Part shown: piece after piece, positions 9,061-18,462 of the stretch | Layout of the letters: every line of letters starts with the position of its first letter | Position numbering within the stretch: the stretch's first letter is position 1 | Assembly: GCA_016720595.1 (NCBI GenBank) | Contig: JADKKI010000014.1 | Span: forward strand, 1 to 64,000 | Source: Myxococcales bacterium | GTDB taxonomy: Bacteria > Myxococcota_A > Polyangia > Haliangiales > Haliangiaceae | Direction of reading: 5' to 3' | Length of the DNA: 64,000 nucleotides | Notes under the pieces: generated by a model | Database searches by the model: none | Told to the model about the DNA's origin: nothing | Seen by the model: the letters and a program-made list of their open reading frames with translations, nothing else | Translations under genes and position numbers: made by a program

Positions 9061-10089
9061 TCACAGCCGGTCGCGCTGCGGATCGAGCAGCGCCGCACGC
9101 TGCTGCGCCAGCGCCGCGATCGCCTTGTCGAGCTGCTCGCTGCGGCCGCGGAGCGACATGGTCTCGGAGGCGACGTACGACGAGGCCATCGCGAGCTGGC
9201 TCCCGATCCCCGCGAAGTCGACGACGGTCTTCGGGATCAGCAGGTCACCCGCGACCATGCCGGCGGTGCTGCCCTGGTCCTGGCCCCACTTCCACGTGCC
9301 CAGATCCGTGATGATCATCGCCAGCGCCGAAGGGAGCTGCGTGACCTCGAGCCCCGTCATCGCGCGTGGATCGACATCTCGGCACTCGCGATGGAACGCG
9401 CTCAGCGCGTGCTGCGCCGCGGAGATCTGCGAGCGCAGCTGCTCGTGTACGGTGTGCTCCGAGAGATCGGCGGCGATCTGGGTCATCTGGCTCGCACCCA
9501 GCATGCCGAGGACCGACGTGTTGTTGTTGCTCCCCTCGCGCGCGGCGCTCGAGGCCGCGACCGCGTCGTTCGCTACCGTGAGCACGTCGAATGCGGCGCG
9601 CCCCGCGGTGATCGCCTCCTCGACCTCGCGCCGCGCGGCGCGCAAGCGGCCCTCGGCCTCGGCGATCGCCTTGAGCTGTGGCGCGCCCGTGCCGTCTGTG
9701 GCTGCCTTGGCCTCGAGCTCCGCCAGGATCGCGGTGTACTGGCTCTCGGCGTCGCGCACGCGGGTGGCGCGCTCCTCGAGCTGCGCGATGTCCACATCGA
9801 TCGCCCGTTGCTCTTCGAGCAGCCCCTCTTCGCGGAGCTTGGCCGATGCGAGCTCCTTCTGTTCGCGGGTCAGATCCTCGCGGCTCGTGACCAGCCGGCG
9901 GAAGAACCCGCCCACACCTTCGAGCCGCGCCACGTCGCTGGCCTCCGAAGCGACGAGCTCGACGGCGATCGCCAGCTGCGCCTCGAGCTTGGCACGGTCC
10001 GCTCGGGCTTCGGCGAGGCGCTCGGCGACCCGCTCTTGCTCGCGCTTCGCGGCCCGTGCTTCGACGAGCCTCTCATCCAGGGTGGGCAT
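9061..10089 (-). CDS. Coiled-coil protein of unknown function
   Basis: 342 residues, mostly charged heptad helices: MPTLDERLVEARAAKREQERVAERLAEARAD and so on through about residue 180, then a less charged, Ala/Gly/Ser-rich C-terminal half (SNNNTSVLGMLGASQMTQIA, VDFAGIGSQLAMASSYVASE). No signal peptide; the C-terminal half contains mildly hydrophobic stretches but no clear membrane helix. The start at 10089 is preceded by GGAGA at good spacing; the in-frame ATG at 10128 lacks a ribosome site. It ends 60 bases upstream of the small gene at 9000, on the same strand, so cotranscription with that cassette is possible. Family not recognised. Confidence 0.65.
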   Translation of the reverse strand: MPTLDERLVEARAAKREQERVAERLAEARADRAKLEAQLAIAVELVASEASDVARLEGVGGFFRRLVTSREDLTREQKELASAKLREEGLLEEQRAIDVDIAQLEERATRVRDAESQYTAILAELEAKAATDGTGAPQLKAIAEAEGRLRAARREVEEAITAGRAAFDVLTVANDAVAASSAAREGSNNNTSVLGMLGASQMTQIAADLSEHTVHEQLRSQISAAQHALSAFHRECRDVDPRAMTGLEVTQLPSALAMIITDLGTWKWGQDQGSTAGMVAGDLLIPKTVVDFAGIGSQLAMASSYVASETMSLRGRSEQLDKAIAALAQQRAALLDPQRDRL

Positions 10090-10192
10090 CCGTTGTCTCC
10101 TGCCTTCATGGTAAGGCAGCCGGGTCACCTCGGGTGACCTCAGGCCGTGCGAACGCCCGCGTCGCGGTCGGCATCGCCGAACAGTCGCAGAA

Positions 10193-11044
10193 TCAAGATC
10201 CTTTTTTCGCGAGCGCTTCGATCACGCGCACGTGACCGGCTCCCGCGAGCTCGAGACCCGGAAGTTGTTCAGCGAGGTCGCGAGGATCGAGGAGCATCCC
10301 GAGCAGGCCCGCCTGTGCCAGTGCTGCTTCGGCCTCGTCCGCGGAGTCGAAGTGGATGTGGACCTTGCCGCGCACGAACGCCGAGAGCAGCCACGAGAAT
10401 GCTGCGACCAGCGCACCCGCGTTGCCGTCGCGGGTGTTCACATCGGAGAGATAGAGGCCGGTCGGGAACCGCGCGAGAGCGCGGGCGAACCGCGCCCAGA
10501 TCCCGATCACGGTCGCACGATCGAAGTAGTTGATCAGGCCCTCGGTGATGATCGCCGTGCCCTTGCTCGGATCGAGCGTCGCGCAGATCGCCTCGATCGA
10601 GGTCGGCCCCGCATCGGTCAGCGCGTCGACCTCCGCGGTGCGGTGGTGCGGTGACTCGCCACCGAGCTCGGCCAGGATGCGGCGCTTGTTGGCGAGCATC
10701 CCGGGCAGATCGGCCTCCACATACGTGAGGCGGTCGCCATACCGGCGCGCGAACCGCCAGCCGCGCGGCGACAGGCCGGCGGCGACCTCGACCACCTGCT
10801 CGACCTCACCGGTCTCGATCGCCTCGGTCAGCCGCAGATCGATCAGGCGATGGCGCGCGAGCAGCATCCCATCGAGCGTCGGCAAGCGCACGGTCTGCGC
10901 CGCCAGGTTGGCGACACGCAACGCCTGGTACATCCGCCGCCCGGTCGTGGTCGCGAACGCCTCGTGCGATTGCCCGTGCGCGAACCAGACGTAGCCCGTG
11001 TAGTGCGCCGTCGGCGAGATCTGTTCGGGATGGGAGCGAGCCAT
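10193..11044 (-). CDS. Class I SAM methyltransferase, leucine carboxyl methyltransferase (PF04072) type
   Basis: 283 residues. VVEVAAGLSPRGWRFARRYG is the glycine-containing SAM-binding loop of the LCM/PPM-type family, usually written 'xxELGxGxDTRxxR'. It is followed by TYVEADLPGMLANKRRIL (adenine-side acidic residue and the DLP..L..K motif) and IITEGLINYFDRATVIGIW, the conserved 'EGLxxYL' motif. Members methylate free carboxyl groups of proteins or small molecules, including polyketide-type products. The substrate here cannot be told. The gene is divergent from imuB with a 107-base intergenic region, and no partner gene suggests a pathway. Confidence 0.75.
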   Translation of the reverse strand: MARSHPEQISPTAHYTGYVWFAHGQSHEAFATTTGRRMYQALRVANLAAQTVRLPTLDGMLLARHRLIDLRLTEAIETGEVEQVVEVAAGLSPRGWRFARRYGDRLTYVEADLPGMLANKRRILAELGGESPHHRTAEVDALTDAGPTSIEAICATLDPSKGTAIITEGLINYFDRATVIGIWARFARALARFPTGLYLSDVNTRDGNAGALVAAFSWLLSAFVRGKVHIHFDSADEAEAALAQAGLLGMLLDPRDLAEQLPGLELAGAGHVRVIEALAKKGS

Positions 11045-11151
11045 ATGCCCGAGACTATAGGCATTGTTTCTGCAAGCTCCGGAGCAAGAAGCTCCCAGCT
11101 TCCCGCTCCCGTGCTACACTGAACATCAGACCAGTACGGTAGGACTGACCC

Positions 11152-12510
11152 ATGCGTATCGCCTGCCTCCACGTTCCGCAGTTCGCGCTCCAGTGCCTGA
11201 CCCGGATCGATCCGTCGCTTCGGGGCGCGCCCGTCGCCGTCGTCTCGGTGTCCGGAGCCGGCGCCAGTGGCGCACGTCCCGCGATCGATACCGGAGCGCG
11301 CGCTGCCCTGTACGCCCCCGTGGTCCAGGCGTGCTCGCGCGCGGCCTGGTCGCTCGGCATCCGGCTCGGGATGACCGCCACATCAGCGAATGCCACGGCG
11401 CCCGGCGAGCTGCGCGTGGTCACCGCAGACGTGTCGCTCGAGCGCGAGACGATCCGCGCGCTGGCCGATGCACTGCTCGGCGTGTCCACAATCGTCGATG
11501 TCGGCGGGCGGGTCGGGGCGGGCGGGGCACACCTCGCGATGTACTGCGAGGTCCCCAGCAAGACCCGCGGCACGAGCTATGGCGATCGCCTGCTCGAGGT
11601 CGTCGAGACCCTCGGCCTCACGGGCCGGATCGGCATCGCGGACGATCGGTTCACGGCCTGGGTCGCGGCGGCGCACGGCGGCCTGCCGTCTGACGAGCAG
11701 GGCGTGGTCTCGGTCCCCCGCGGTGGTTCGGCGGCGTTCCTCGCGCCGATGCCGCTCTCGCTCCTGGCGATCACCCCCGAGGTCCAGCACATGCTCGAGG
11801 CGCTCGGCGTGCGCACGCTCGGCGAGTTCGCGGCGCTCCCCGCGCCTTCAGTCGCCCGCCCGCTCGAGGCGGACTATCAGGCCCTCGCCCGCGGGGACAG
11901 TGGCACCGGCCTCCGCCCGTACGCCCCGGAGGCGCCGATCCGCGAGGAGGCGGTGCTGACCGCTCATCACGGCGGCGGAGCGGCGATCGCCACGCTCGCG
12001 GATCGGATCTCGCTCCGGCTCGCGGGGCGTGGGCGCGGCGCGGCGCGGATCGAGGTCACGGTCTCGGGCTCCGAGGGCGAGCACGTGATCCCGGTGACCG
12101 CGGCGATGGCCGGGCTCTCGGCGATGTCCACCACGTCAGCGTTCGGCCTCCAGGTCCTCGAATCGGCGCCGGTGATCGCCGAGGCGCTCGGCAAGGCGCT
12201 GGGGGACGAGCTGTCGTCGGCGTGGCGGCTGCGTGCCGCGGTCACCGCGGAGGCCGTGGCCGGCGAGGAGGTCGCCGGCGTTCCGGCGGTCGCGCAGGCT
12301 CCGATCGACGTGCTCGGTGTGGTGCTTGGCACCACCGGCGCGCTCGGCACCTGGCAGCTGACGTCACCCACCGCGATCGGGCACTCGGCGTCTGTCCTGC
12401 GCAGCGAACGTCGCGATGCGCACCGGCGCACGCGGCACGGCAAGCAGGATCGGCGTCATCGCGCTCAGGTCGAGCTGGCCCAGCCGCGGCTGTTCGCCGA
12501 TCGCAAGTGA
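11152..12510 (+). CDS. imuB: ImuB-like, catalytically inactive Y-family DNA polymerase homologue
   Basis: 452 residues. The opening RIACLHVPQFALQCL corresponds to the palm start 'hDxDxF' of Y-family polymerases but with both acidic residues absent; the later SxDE motif is also absent (VSTIVDVGGRVGAGG). This is the hallmark of ImuB, which acts as the clamp-binding adaptor of the ImuA-ImuB-DnaE2 mutasome in SOS mutagenesis. MLEALGVRTLGEFAALPAPS is the helix-hairpin-helix typical of the thumb region. No imuA or dnaE2 lies next to it, unlike the usual cassette. A TACACT hexamer and CTGAAC (a half-match to the LexA box used in related bacteria) sit 30-40 bases upstream. Confidence 0.75.
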   Translation: MRIACLHVPQFALQCLTRIDPSLRGAPVAVVSVSGAGASGARPAIDTGARAALYAPVVQACSRAAWSLGIRLGMTATSANATAPGELRVVTADVSLERETIRALADALLGVSTIVDVGGRVGAGGAHLAMYCEVPSKTRGTSYGDRLLEVVETLGLTGRIGIADDRFTAWVAAAHGGLPSDEQGVVSVPRGGSAAFLAPMPLSLLAITPEVQHMLEALGVRTLGEFAALPAPSVARPLEADYQALARGDSGTGLRPYAPEAPIREEAVLTAHHGGGAAIATLADRISLRLAGRGRGAARIEVTVSGSEGEHVIPVTAAMAGLSAMSTTSAFGLQVLESAPVIAEALGKALGDELSSAWRLRAAVTAEAVAGEEVAGVPAVAQAPIDVLGVVLGTTGALGTWQLTSPTAIGHSASVLRSERRDAHRRTRHGKQDRRHRAQVELAQPRLFADRK

Positions 12511-12519
12511 AGCGCGCGC

Positions 12520-12981
12520 CTAAGCGAGCAGTTCGTCCGCGAGCTTCTTCGTGAGCTGAGCGTCGGCGCGATCGCCGAACTCCTTCTTGATCGCGCCGAT
12601 GATCTTGCCGGCCATCTTCGGATCCTTCGCCGGGAGGGCCGCCACGGCCTTGGCGACCGCATCGCGCAGCTCGGCCTCGGACAGCCCCTTGGGCAGGAAC
12701 GTCGCGCACCAGGCGATCTCGAAGTCGAGCTCGGCGACCTGCTCCTTGCCGCGCTCGCCAGCGGCGACGTAGTCCGTCCGCGCCTTCTCCATCGACTTCT
12801 TGTACGTGGCGATCACGTCGAGGATCAGGGCGTCATCGACCTCGCCGGTGAAGCCCTTGGCGGTCCGTCGCTCCATGATCTTGGTGTTGATCATGCGGAC
12901 GAGGTTCGCGGTCTTGCCATCCTTCGCCTTCATCGCAGCGGTGAGCTGCTCGCGGAGCTGGCCTTCGAGGTTAGTCGCCAT
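12520..12981 (-). CDS. GatB/YqeY domain protein
   Basis: 153 residues, the usual length. LREQLTAAMKAKDGKTANLVRMI and the 'IxxYKKSMEKARTDYVAAGE' helix are diagnostic of the YqeY family, as is the end GKIIGAIKKEFGDRADAQL. The fold is shared with the tail of GatB, the tRNA-dependent amidotransferase subunit, and is thought to bind tRNA; the free-standing protein's role is unsettled. Here it lies 17 bases downstream of the end of... rather, its start lies 17 bases upstream-side of the response-regulator stop (12999), so it is the last gene of that minus-strand run. It converges on imuB with nine bases between stops. Confidence 0.85.
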   Translation of the reverse strand: MATNLEGQLREQLTAAMKAKDGKTANLVRMINTKIMERRTAKGFTGEVDDALILDVIATYKKSMEKARTDYVAAGERGKEQVAELDFEIAWCATFLPKGLSEAELRDAVAKAVAALPAKDPKMAGKIIGAIKKEFGDRADAQLTKKLADELLA

Positions 12982-12998
12982 GGCGACGGTCTACCACG

Positions 12999-13796
12999 TT
13001 ACCAGCCGTCGTCGGTCGACGTGATCGGCGGGACGGTCAGGACCGCCGAGCTGGTCGCGCCCGGATCGTTCTGCTCGTCCATCAGGCGCGCACCCTCCAT
13101 CAGGAGGTGCGTCGTGGAGACCGCGACCCGGTCGGCGCCCTCGACGAGGCACGCCGTGAACTCGAACTCGCCGGCGCCCCAGGTCAGGAGGTAATAGACG
13201 CACTCGGCGTCGACCGGCTCCTCGGCATCGTCGAGCCGCGCGTGGACGACCTTGCCCTCGCGCACGAGGATCTGGGCCGACGGCCCGTTGGGGGCGCGGA
13301 GCTGGAGCAGCCCGGTCTTGCGCTCCATCTCGATCAGCACGAGCAGCGACGATAGGCCGACCTGCGACAGGTCACCGCGCAGGCTCGAGCCGCCGAGCTG
13401 ATCGCGGGTCTCCTGGATCGTGGCCTGGGTCCGGCGCAGGGTCTTGGCGACCCGGAGGTCGAGCTCCTCGAACCGGAACGGCTTGGTGACGTAGTCGTCG
13501 GCGCCGAGGCGAAAGCCCCGGATCCGGTCATCCTCGGAGGACAGCGCGGTCAAGAAGATCACCGGGAGCATCGCCAGCTCCGAGTGGGACCTGAGCTGGC
13601 GCACGAGCGACCAGCCGTCCATCTTCGGCATCATCACATCGGTGATCAGGAGGTCCGGGGTCCGGGCGCGCGCGCGCGCGAGGGCATCCTCGCCATCGAC
13701 GGCTGTCTCGACGCTGTAGCCTCGCTTCTCCAGCACGGTCGCGACCATGCGCAGAATCCAGGCATCGTCGTCGGCGACGAGAACGTGCGGAGCCAT
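12999..13796 (-). CDS. Response regulator with REC and DUF4388 (PATAN-like) domains
   Basis: 265 residues. REC domain 1-120: [11 protein letters not shown] supplies the acidic pair, [14 protein letters not shown] the phospho-accepting Asp, FLTALSS the conserved Thr, and DDYVTKPF the Lys. From about 140 to 255 a DUF4388 domain follows ([45 protein letters not shown]), found in myxobacterial and delta-group signalling proteins. There is no DNA-binding domain, so output is probably by protein contact. ATG at 13796 is preceded by GGAGG. An in-frame ATG at 13982 would add 62 residues of unrelated text and is rejected. No cognate histidine kinase is adjacent. Confidence 0.85.
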   Translation of the reverse strand: MAPHVLVADDDAWILRMVATVLEKRGYSVETAVDGEDALARARARTPDLLITDVMMPKMDGWSLVRQLRSHSELAMLPVIFLTALSSEDDRIRGFRLGADDYVTKPFRFEELDLRVAKTLRRTQATIQETRDQLGGSSLRGDLSQVGLSSLLVLIEMERKTGLLQLRAPNGPSAQILVREGKVVHARLDDAEEPVDAECVYYLLTWGAGEFEFTACLVEGADRVAVSTTHLLMEGARLMDEQNDPGATSSAVLTVPPITSTDDGW

Positions 13797-13878
13797 CCCT
13801 AGCCTCCAAGGTAGCGGATAGACATCCGGATGCGCAACCTCGCGGGACCTCGACAGGTCGGGGACAGGCAAGGAGTGG

Positions 13879-14814
13879 TCAGGGGGAGGTCGCCGGGGCG
13901 GGACCCGGCTTGGGGCCGGGGAGCGCCTCGCGGACCGTGATCGTGGTCCAGGTCCCCCGGTCTCGTCGGGCCAGGCGCCCATCGGCGAGGGCGACGGTGG
14001 CCCGACCGGCCTTGTCGAGCACCACCCCCACCGGCTTGGCTCCGGCGGTGTTGGCGATCGGATCGCGCACCAGCTTGGACGCCGCCAGGGTCACCAGCTC
14101 GAGGCCGGCCCGGGTGGCTCCGACCGCCACCAGGCCATCGCCGTCCACCGCGGATGCGATCTCGACCGAGAGCCCGGTGGGCCACGAGGTCGTCGTTCCG
14201 GTCTGGAGGTTGACCGCGCCTCGATCGACGAGGGCCCAGCGATCCGAGATCAGTCGAGCCACCCGGCGCGGCGCGCGCTCGAGGCGCTTGAACGTGGTGC
14301 CGTCGAGCCGGAGCAGTCCGCGCTCGGTGGCGATCACGACCCCGCGCGTCCCGCTGCCGATCGCCAGTACGGGCGCGGGCGCCAGGGCGAGCTTCGCCGG
14401 CTCTCCACCGGCGGTCTTGTCGAGAGCGAACAGCTGACGGCCGACGGCAGCCACGGCCCGATCGCCACCGCTCATGACGGCCTTGCCCTTCTGGACCAGG
14501 CGGATCGCCGTCCACCCGTTGTCGGCGAGCCGATAGACCACGCCCTCGCCGATCGCGACGATGCTGCCCCCTGAGCGCCCCGCCAGGGCCAGCGTGTCGG
14601 CCGTGCTGATCGCCTGACCGCGGACCCAGTCGCCACTCGGATCGGGCGCATAGACCTCACCGGAGGGACCGAGCGCCACCGCCTTGCGCGCATCGTCGAC
14701 CGGCGCAGGGGCCAGCGCCGCGAGGGCAGGGCCAGCCGAGGCGGCGCCGCCCTGGGTGGCGAGGGTGCCGAGCGCCCCGGCGAACGCGAGGAGGGCGCTC
14801 CGCGCCGAGGTCAC
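13879..14814 (-). CDS. Exported repeat protein, probably beta-propeller-like
   Basis: 311 residues from a GTG at 14814 that overlaps the preceding [31 protein letters not shown] looks like a signal peptide. The body is about seven short repeats of the type '[20 protein letters not shown]', '[21 protein letters not shown]', '[21 protein letters not shown]', '[17 protein letters not shown]', each ending in a hydrophobic strand, a pattern like WD/PQQ/Kelch-type propellers. No catalytic site can be identified. As the last gene of the overlapping operon with the CDP-alcohol transferase it may act in the envelope, but that is context only. Confidence 0.65.
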   Translation of the reverse strand: MTSARSALLAFAGALGTLATQGGAASAGPALAALAPAPVDDARKAVALGPSGEVYAPDPSGDWVRGQAISTADTLALAGRSGGSIVAIGEGVVYRLADNGWTAIRLVQKGKAVMSGGDRAVAAVGRQLFALDKTAGGEPAKLALAPAPVLAIGSGTRGVVIATERGLLRLDGTTFKRLERAPRRVARLISDRWALVDRGAVNLQTGTTTSWPTGLSVEIASAVDGDGLVAVGATRAGLELVTLAASKLVRDPIANTAGAKPVGVVLDKAGRATVALADGRLARRDRGTWTTITVREALPGPKPGPAPATSP

Positions 14815-15083
14815 TTCTTCTCGGGGACGTGCATGAAGTCGCACGCCCGGAGATCGTCGAGGCTCTTGGCCTGGATCGCGCACTCGACGGCCTTCTTGCT
14901 CGAGCCACCGCGACAGCGCCGGACCTCGCCCTGGATGTCTCCATCCTTCGAGAGGAACTCGGTGCCCAGGAGCGACTGCATGTTGGCGAGTGCCTTGCGG
15001 CAATCCTCCTCGCTCGGCTTGCTGCAGCCGACGCCGAGGCCGAGGCCGAGGATCAATCCGAGGCTCGTGATGACCTGCTTCAT
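14811..15083 (-). CDS. Small Cys-containing lipoprotein
   Basis: 90 residues: [20 protein letters not shown] is a lipoprotein signal with Cys at 20, followed by a mature part with further cysteines in SEEDCRKALANMQSL, EVRRCRGGSSKKAVECAIQA and LDDLRACDFM. Four or five spaced Cys suggest a disulfide-stabilised periplasmic helical bundle. The start was taken at 15083 because that ATG overlaps the TGA of the upstream gene; an in-frame ATG two codons earlier is possible. Not recognised beyond this; short lipoproteins with regularly spaced Cys are common in this window. Confidence 0.7.
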   Translation of the reverse strand: MKQVITSLGLILGLGLGVGCSKPSEEDCRKALANMQSLLGTEFLSKDGDIQGEVRRCRGGSSKKAVECAIQAKSLDDLRACDFMHVPEKK

Positions 15084-15904
15084 GACCATTCCTTCGTCGC
15101 GGACTGTACCAGCTGCCGTGCGCTCGCGAGATCCTGTCCGGTATCGATCTCTCGCCACTGACCGTCGATCAGGATCGGATCGATCCGGATGCCCGAGTCG
15201 ATCAAGGTCTGCCACAGATCGGTCTGGTACGCATTGCGGAACGTCGCCGCCCGCATGAACGGATCGTGCTCTCGCCCCGCGAACTGGCGCGCGAGCTGAT
15301 CGATCGTGTTCGCCACCGTGGAGGCGCCGCGCTCGCCGAGGCGCGCGAGGCCGATGTACTCGCCCACCGCGTCCTCGGGCGGCAGCGCCCGCTTGCCGAC
15401 CCGGGCGACCGAGCCATCGTGCATCAGATCCGAGACCTCGCCCTCCTCGAGCGGATGCTCGGTGCGGCCGACGTAGATGTCACGGAACTTTCGATCGATC
15501 ACCAGCCCGATCTCGGCGGTCGAGGCGGCCGCGGCCTTGGCCACGGCCGGCGTGAAGATGATGTCGGAGTAGGTCAGGTACGTGGGCTGATCGAGGAACT
15601 TCCGCGCGCAGGCCATCGAGAGCAGCACGTTGTTCGACTGCCACTCCGGGTTGTCGACGAACGTGACCTTGGGCACCAGCTGGCGCACGAAGGTCTCGAG
15701 GACGTCGCCCTTGTAGCCGCGGATCACCACCAGCTCGTCGACCCCGGCGGCCGACAGCGCGGCCCACACCCAGCCGAGGATCGGCCGAGCACCGACCTGC
15801 ACCATGCATTTCGGGATCTCGTCGGTGTGCGTGCCGAGGCGCTTGCCGCGGCCCGCGGCGATCAGGATCGCGCGGCGGATCGGAGGATTCGTGGTGACGG
15901 TCAT
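15080..15904 (-). CDS. Nucleotidyltransferase of the LicC/inositol-phosphate cytidylyltransferase type
   Basis: 274 residues. [24 protein letters not shown] carries the NTP-binding G-x-G-x-R-x-G loop and the PKxM motif; [12 protein letters not shown] and [15 protein letters not shown] with [10 protein letters not shown] (metal-binding Asp) complete the NTP-transferase fold. The pattern resembles choline-phosphate cytidylyltransferase LicC and the cytidylyltransferase half of bifunctional IPCT/DIPPS. Its gene overlaps, by ATGA, the CDP-alcohol phosphatidyltransferase just upstream. The simplest reading is that this enzyme makes a CDP-activated alcohol that the membrane enzyme then transfers. 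The alcohol (inositol, choline or another) cannot be decided from sequence. Confidence 0.8.
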   Translation of the reverse strand: MTVTTNPPIRRAILIAAGRGKRLGTHTDEIPKCMVQVGARPILGWVWAALSAAGVDELVVIRGYKGDVLETFVRQLVPKVTFVDNPEWQSNNVLLSMACARKFLDQPTYLTYSDIIFTPAVAKAAAASTAEIGLVIDRKFRDIYVGRTEHPLEEGEVSDLMHDGSVARVGKRALPPEDAVGEYIGLARLGERGASTVANTIDQLARQFAGREHDPFMRAATFRNAYQTDLWQTLIDSGIRIDPILIDGQWREIDTGQDLASARQLVQSATKEWS

Positions 15905-16656
15905 GGTGGGGGGCTCGCGGGCGTGGGGACGTGGCCGAACCGGCCGAGGCGGAACAGGATCGCGGCGAACGTCTTGGCGAAGTACAGCGCGTTGACGCCG
16001 GCGTACGCCCAGAAGAACACGTCGATCCGGTTCGCGAGCGCGCAGATCCACAGGTACTGCGGGTAGTGCACGACGATCCGCGCGAGGAACTCGAGCACGG
16101 TGAGCGCCAGGCCGATCGGTCCCTTGCGTCCGCCGACCTCCGCGGGCTGACCGTCCTCGGTGGGCGGCTTCGCGCCGTACTCGGGCCGCCGCGTGAACGT
16201 GGTCAGTGACAGGCCCGCAGCGAGGCAGAACAGCGCCCCGATCCCGACGAGCAGCAGGCGCACGTCACCACCGCTCTCCCACCACACCCGGACGGTCACC
16301 GCCCCGAGCAACAGCATCGCCTTCAGCTCGTCCATCAGGAAGTCGAGCTGATGGCCGAGCGGCGAGGCGATCTTGCGCAGCCGGGCGAGCATGCCGTCCG
16401 CGCAATCGAGGACGAACGAGAACTCGAACACCAGGGCGGCGGCGACCAGCCACCAGTACCCCGGCAGGAAGATGAACATCGCACACGCGCCGGCCGCGAC
16501 CACGGCGGACAGGAACGTCACCTGGTTCGGGGTGATCGGCGTCCCGCGGAGCAGCCAGACCACGAGCGCTGCCGGAGGCCGGGCGACCCACTCGGTGAAC
16601 CAGTTGATGTCGCGCTTCTTCTTGGAAGAGCGATAGATCTCGACGACCGAGGGCAT
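15901..16656 (-). CDS. CDP-alcohol phosphatidyltransferase family membrane protein
   Basis: 251 residues with several membrane helices ([53 protein letters not shown]). The family signature D-x2-D-G-x2-A-R-x8-G-x3-D-x3-D is complete: [20 protein letters not shown] followed by LDFLMD, near residues 85-110. Such enzymes transfer a phosphoalcohol from a CDP-alcohol to a lipid or polyol with release of CMP, at the inner membrane. As first gene of a four-gene overlapping operon, and coupled to a cytidylyltransferase, it looks like a split version of bifunctional inositol-phosphate systems or a specialised head-group pathway. Confidence 0.85.
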   Translation of the reverse strand: MPSVVEIYRSSKKKRDINWFTEWVARPPAALVVWLLRGTPITPNQVTFLSAVVAAGACAMFIFLPGYWWLVAAALVFEFSFVLDCADGMLARLRKIASPLGHQLDFLMDELKAMLLLGAVTVRVWWESGGDVRLLLVGIGALFCLAAGLSLTTFTRRPEYGAKPPTEDGQPAEVGGRKGPIGLALTVLEFLARIVVHYPQYLWICALANRIDVFFWAYAGVNALYFAKTFAAILFRLGRFGHVPTPASPPP

Positions 16657-16722
16657 GAGCGCGCCGACCTTATCAGGTGCGTGGCAACCTCGCGAGATCG
16701 CGAGATCGGCGGCCCGCGGACC

Positions 16723-18369
16723 TCAATTGAGCTTGGTCGACGAGCGGCGCGCCGGATCGCGCGGCTTGATGCCGCCGAGCAGGTAGGTGGTCATCAGGCC
16801 CTTGCCCTTGACCTCGATCGGCGCCCGCTGCTCGAGCTCGAATTCCTCGCGGATCAGGGTGAACGTGGCCTCGCTGACGTGGATCCGGCCGGGAACGCCG
16901 GTCGATTCCATGCGGCTCGCCGTGTTCACGGTGTCGCCCCACAGATCGTAGATGAACTTCTTCTCGCCGATCACGCCGGCGACCACCGAGCCGGAGTGGA
17001 TGCCGATCCGGATCGTGAGATCGGAGCCCGCCTTCGCGGCATAGGCGGCGATCGCGGCGTTCATGTCGAGGGCCATGTGGGCGAGGGCGATCGCGTGATC
17101 CGCGATCGGCTGCGGGATCCCGGCCACCACCATGTACGCATCGCCGATCGTCTTGATCTTCTCGAGGCCGTGCTTCTCGGCGAGGCGATCGAACGTGGAG
17201 AACAGCTCGTTGAGCATGGTCACCAGCTCCTCCGGGCTCGTGCGCGACGACAGGGCGGTGAAGCCGACGATGTCGGCGAACAGCACGCTCACGGACTCGA
17301 ACCGATCGACGATCAGGTTCTCGCCGCCCTTGAGCCGATCCGCGATCGCGCCGGGCAGCACGTTGAGGAGGAGGCGCTCCGAGGTCAGCTTCTCGGCGGT
17401 GAGCTCCTTGGTGCGCTGGATCACGAGCTCCTCGAGGTGCTCGCTGTGCTCCTGGATCGTCGCGGCCATCGCATTGAAGTTCTCGCCGAGCTGGCCGATC
17501 TCGTCGCGGGTGAACACGCGGGTGCGCGCGGAGAAGTCCTTGTCGGCGAACCGCTTCACCGTGTTCGTGAGCGCGAGGATCGAGCGCGTGAGCACCGTGC
17601 CCATCGCGATCGAGACCAGGAGCGCGAGCGCGATCATCGCCACCGAGATCTTGATCGCGAGGCCTCCCGCCGCCGCGAGCGCCGCGCGCATGTTCTTGTC
17701 GGTGATGTCCACGCCGAGCACGCCGAGGCAGCGGCCCTTGGAGTCCCGGAGCGGCGCGCCGTCGGGCGCGGCCAGCGGCGTGTACGCGGACACCGAGTTC
17801 ACGTTGAACACGGGGTCGTGGACGAACTCGGTCTCCATGGTCGGCGCGCACTCGGCGAGCGCCTGCTTGAGCAACGGTATCTCGGAGACGTCGTAGGTCT
17901 CGTTGTAGTGGGAGATGTCCTCGCCCTCGGGCAGCGTCTCGCCGCGGGCGACCTTGGCCAGGAGCTCGAGCACATCGGCGTCGACCACGAACTTGGGGTT
18001 GTTCGGATCCTCGGTCGGGGACAACAAGTACACGTAGTGGATGAGGTCGGGTTCGGCGCCGCGGATCATCCGCAGCTGCTCGTAGATCCGCTTGTAGTCC
18101 TCGGTGTGCTCGGCCTTGGACACCGCGTCCTCGTCGAGCGTCCCCAGCCCCTCCTCGAGCCGCCGGTAGCCCTCGGCATCCACGGCGTGAGCGCCGACGT
18201 GGGTCAGATCGCGCAGCCGGTCGCGCAATTCGTCGGCGAGCTTGCGCTCGACGAACCGGTACAGGAACAACGCCAGGAGCACCGAGACCAGAGAGCTGAC
18301 CCCGAAGAAGGCGATGGTGATCTTCCGACGAAGGCGCACTCCCCGGACGGACCCTATCACCACTCGCAC
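16723..18369 (-). CDS. Membrane-bound class III adenylate/guanylate cyclase with HAMP domain
   Basis: 548 residues from GTG 18369. N-terminal helix ITIAFFGVSSLVSVLLALFLY (about 17-37), periplasmic sensor of about 190 residues ending VFNVNSVSAYTPLAAPDG (dCache-like), second helix KISVAMIALALLVSIAMGTV, HAMP linker with RSILALTNTVKRFADKDF, a coiled coil and then the cyclase domain. Catalytic positions visible: metal-binding Asp in VSVLFADIVGFTALSSRTSP and in IKTIGDAYMVVAG, and DLWGDTVNTASRMES with the Asp and Asn-x3-Arg of active cyclases. It should make cAMP (or cGMP) in response to an extracytoplasmic signal. It diverges from the SIR2-TPR gene with 93 bases between starts, so the two may share control. 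Confidence 0.9.
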   Translation of the reverse strand: MRVVIGSVRGVRLRRKITIAFFGVSSLVSVLLALFLYRFVERKLADELRDRLRDLTHVGAHAVDAEGYRRLEEGLGTLDEDAVSKAEHTEDYKRIYEQLRMIRGAEPDLIHYVYLLSPTEDPNNPKFVVDADVLELLAKVARGETLPEGEDISHYNETYDVSEIPLLKQALAECAPTMETEFVHDPVFNVNSVSAYTPLAAPDGAPLRDSKGRCLGVLGVDITDKNMRAALAAAGGLAIKISVAMIALALLVSIAMGTVLTRSILALTNTVKRFADKDFSARTRVFTRDEIGQLGENFNAMAATIQEHSEHLEELVIQRTKELTAEKLTSERLLLNVLPGAIADRLKGGENLIVDRFESVSVLFADIVGFTALSSRTSPEELVTMLNELFSTFDRLAEKHGLEKIKTIGDAYMVVAGIPQPIADHAIALAHMALDMNAAIAAYAAKAGSDLTIRIGIHSGSVVAGVIGEKKFIYDLWGDTVNTASRMESTGVPGRIHVSEATFTLIREEFELEQRAPIEVKGKGLMTTYLLGGIKPRDPARRSSTKLN

Positions 18370-18462
18370 TACCCCTGGCGGTTTCGCTTGCGAGCCGGAG
18401 GGTCCCTGGATAGGGTGCGCGCGGGTAAGTTCGTTTCAACACTCAAGACACTGGGGTTTAGG

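Noticed and set aside
16351..18462. Extended reading frame upstream of ATG 18463 in line with the SIR2-TPR gene
   Set aside because: It is the antisense shadow of the cyclase and CDP-alcohol genes, and shows only R/H/G-biased text without domains.
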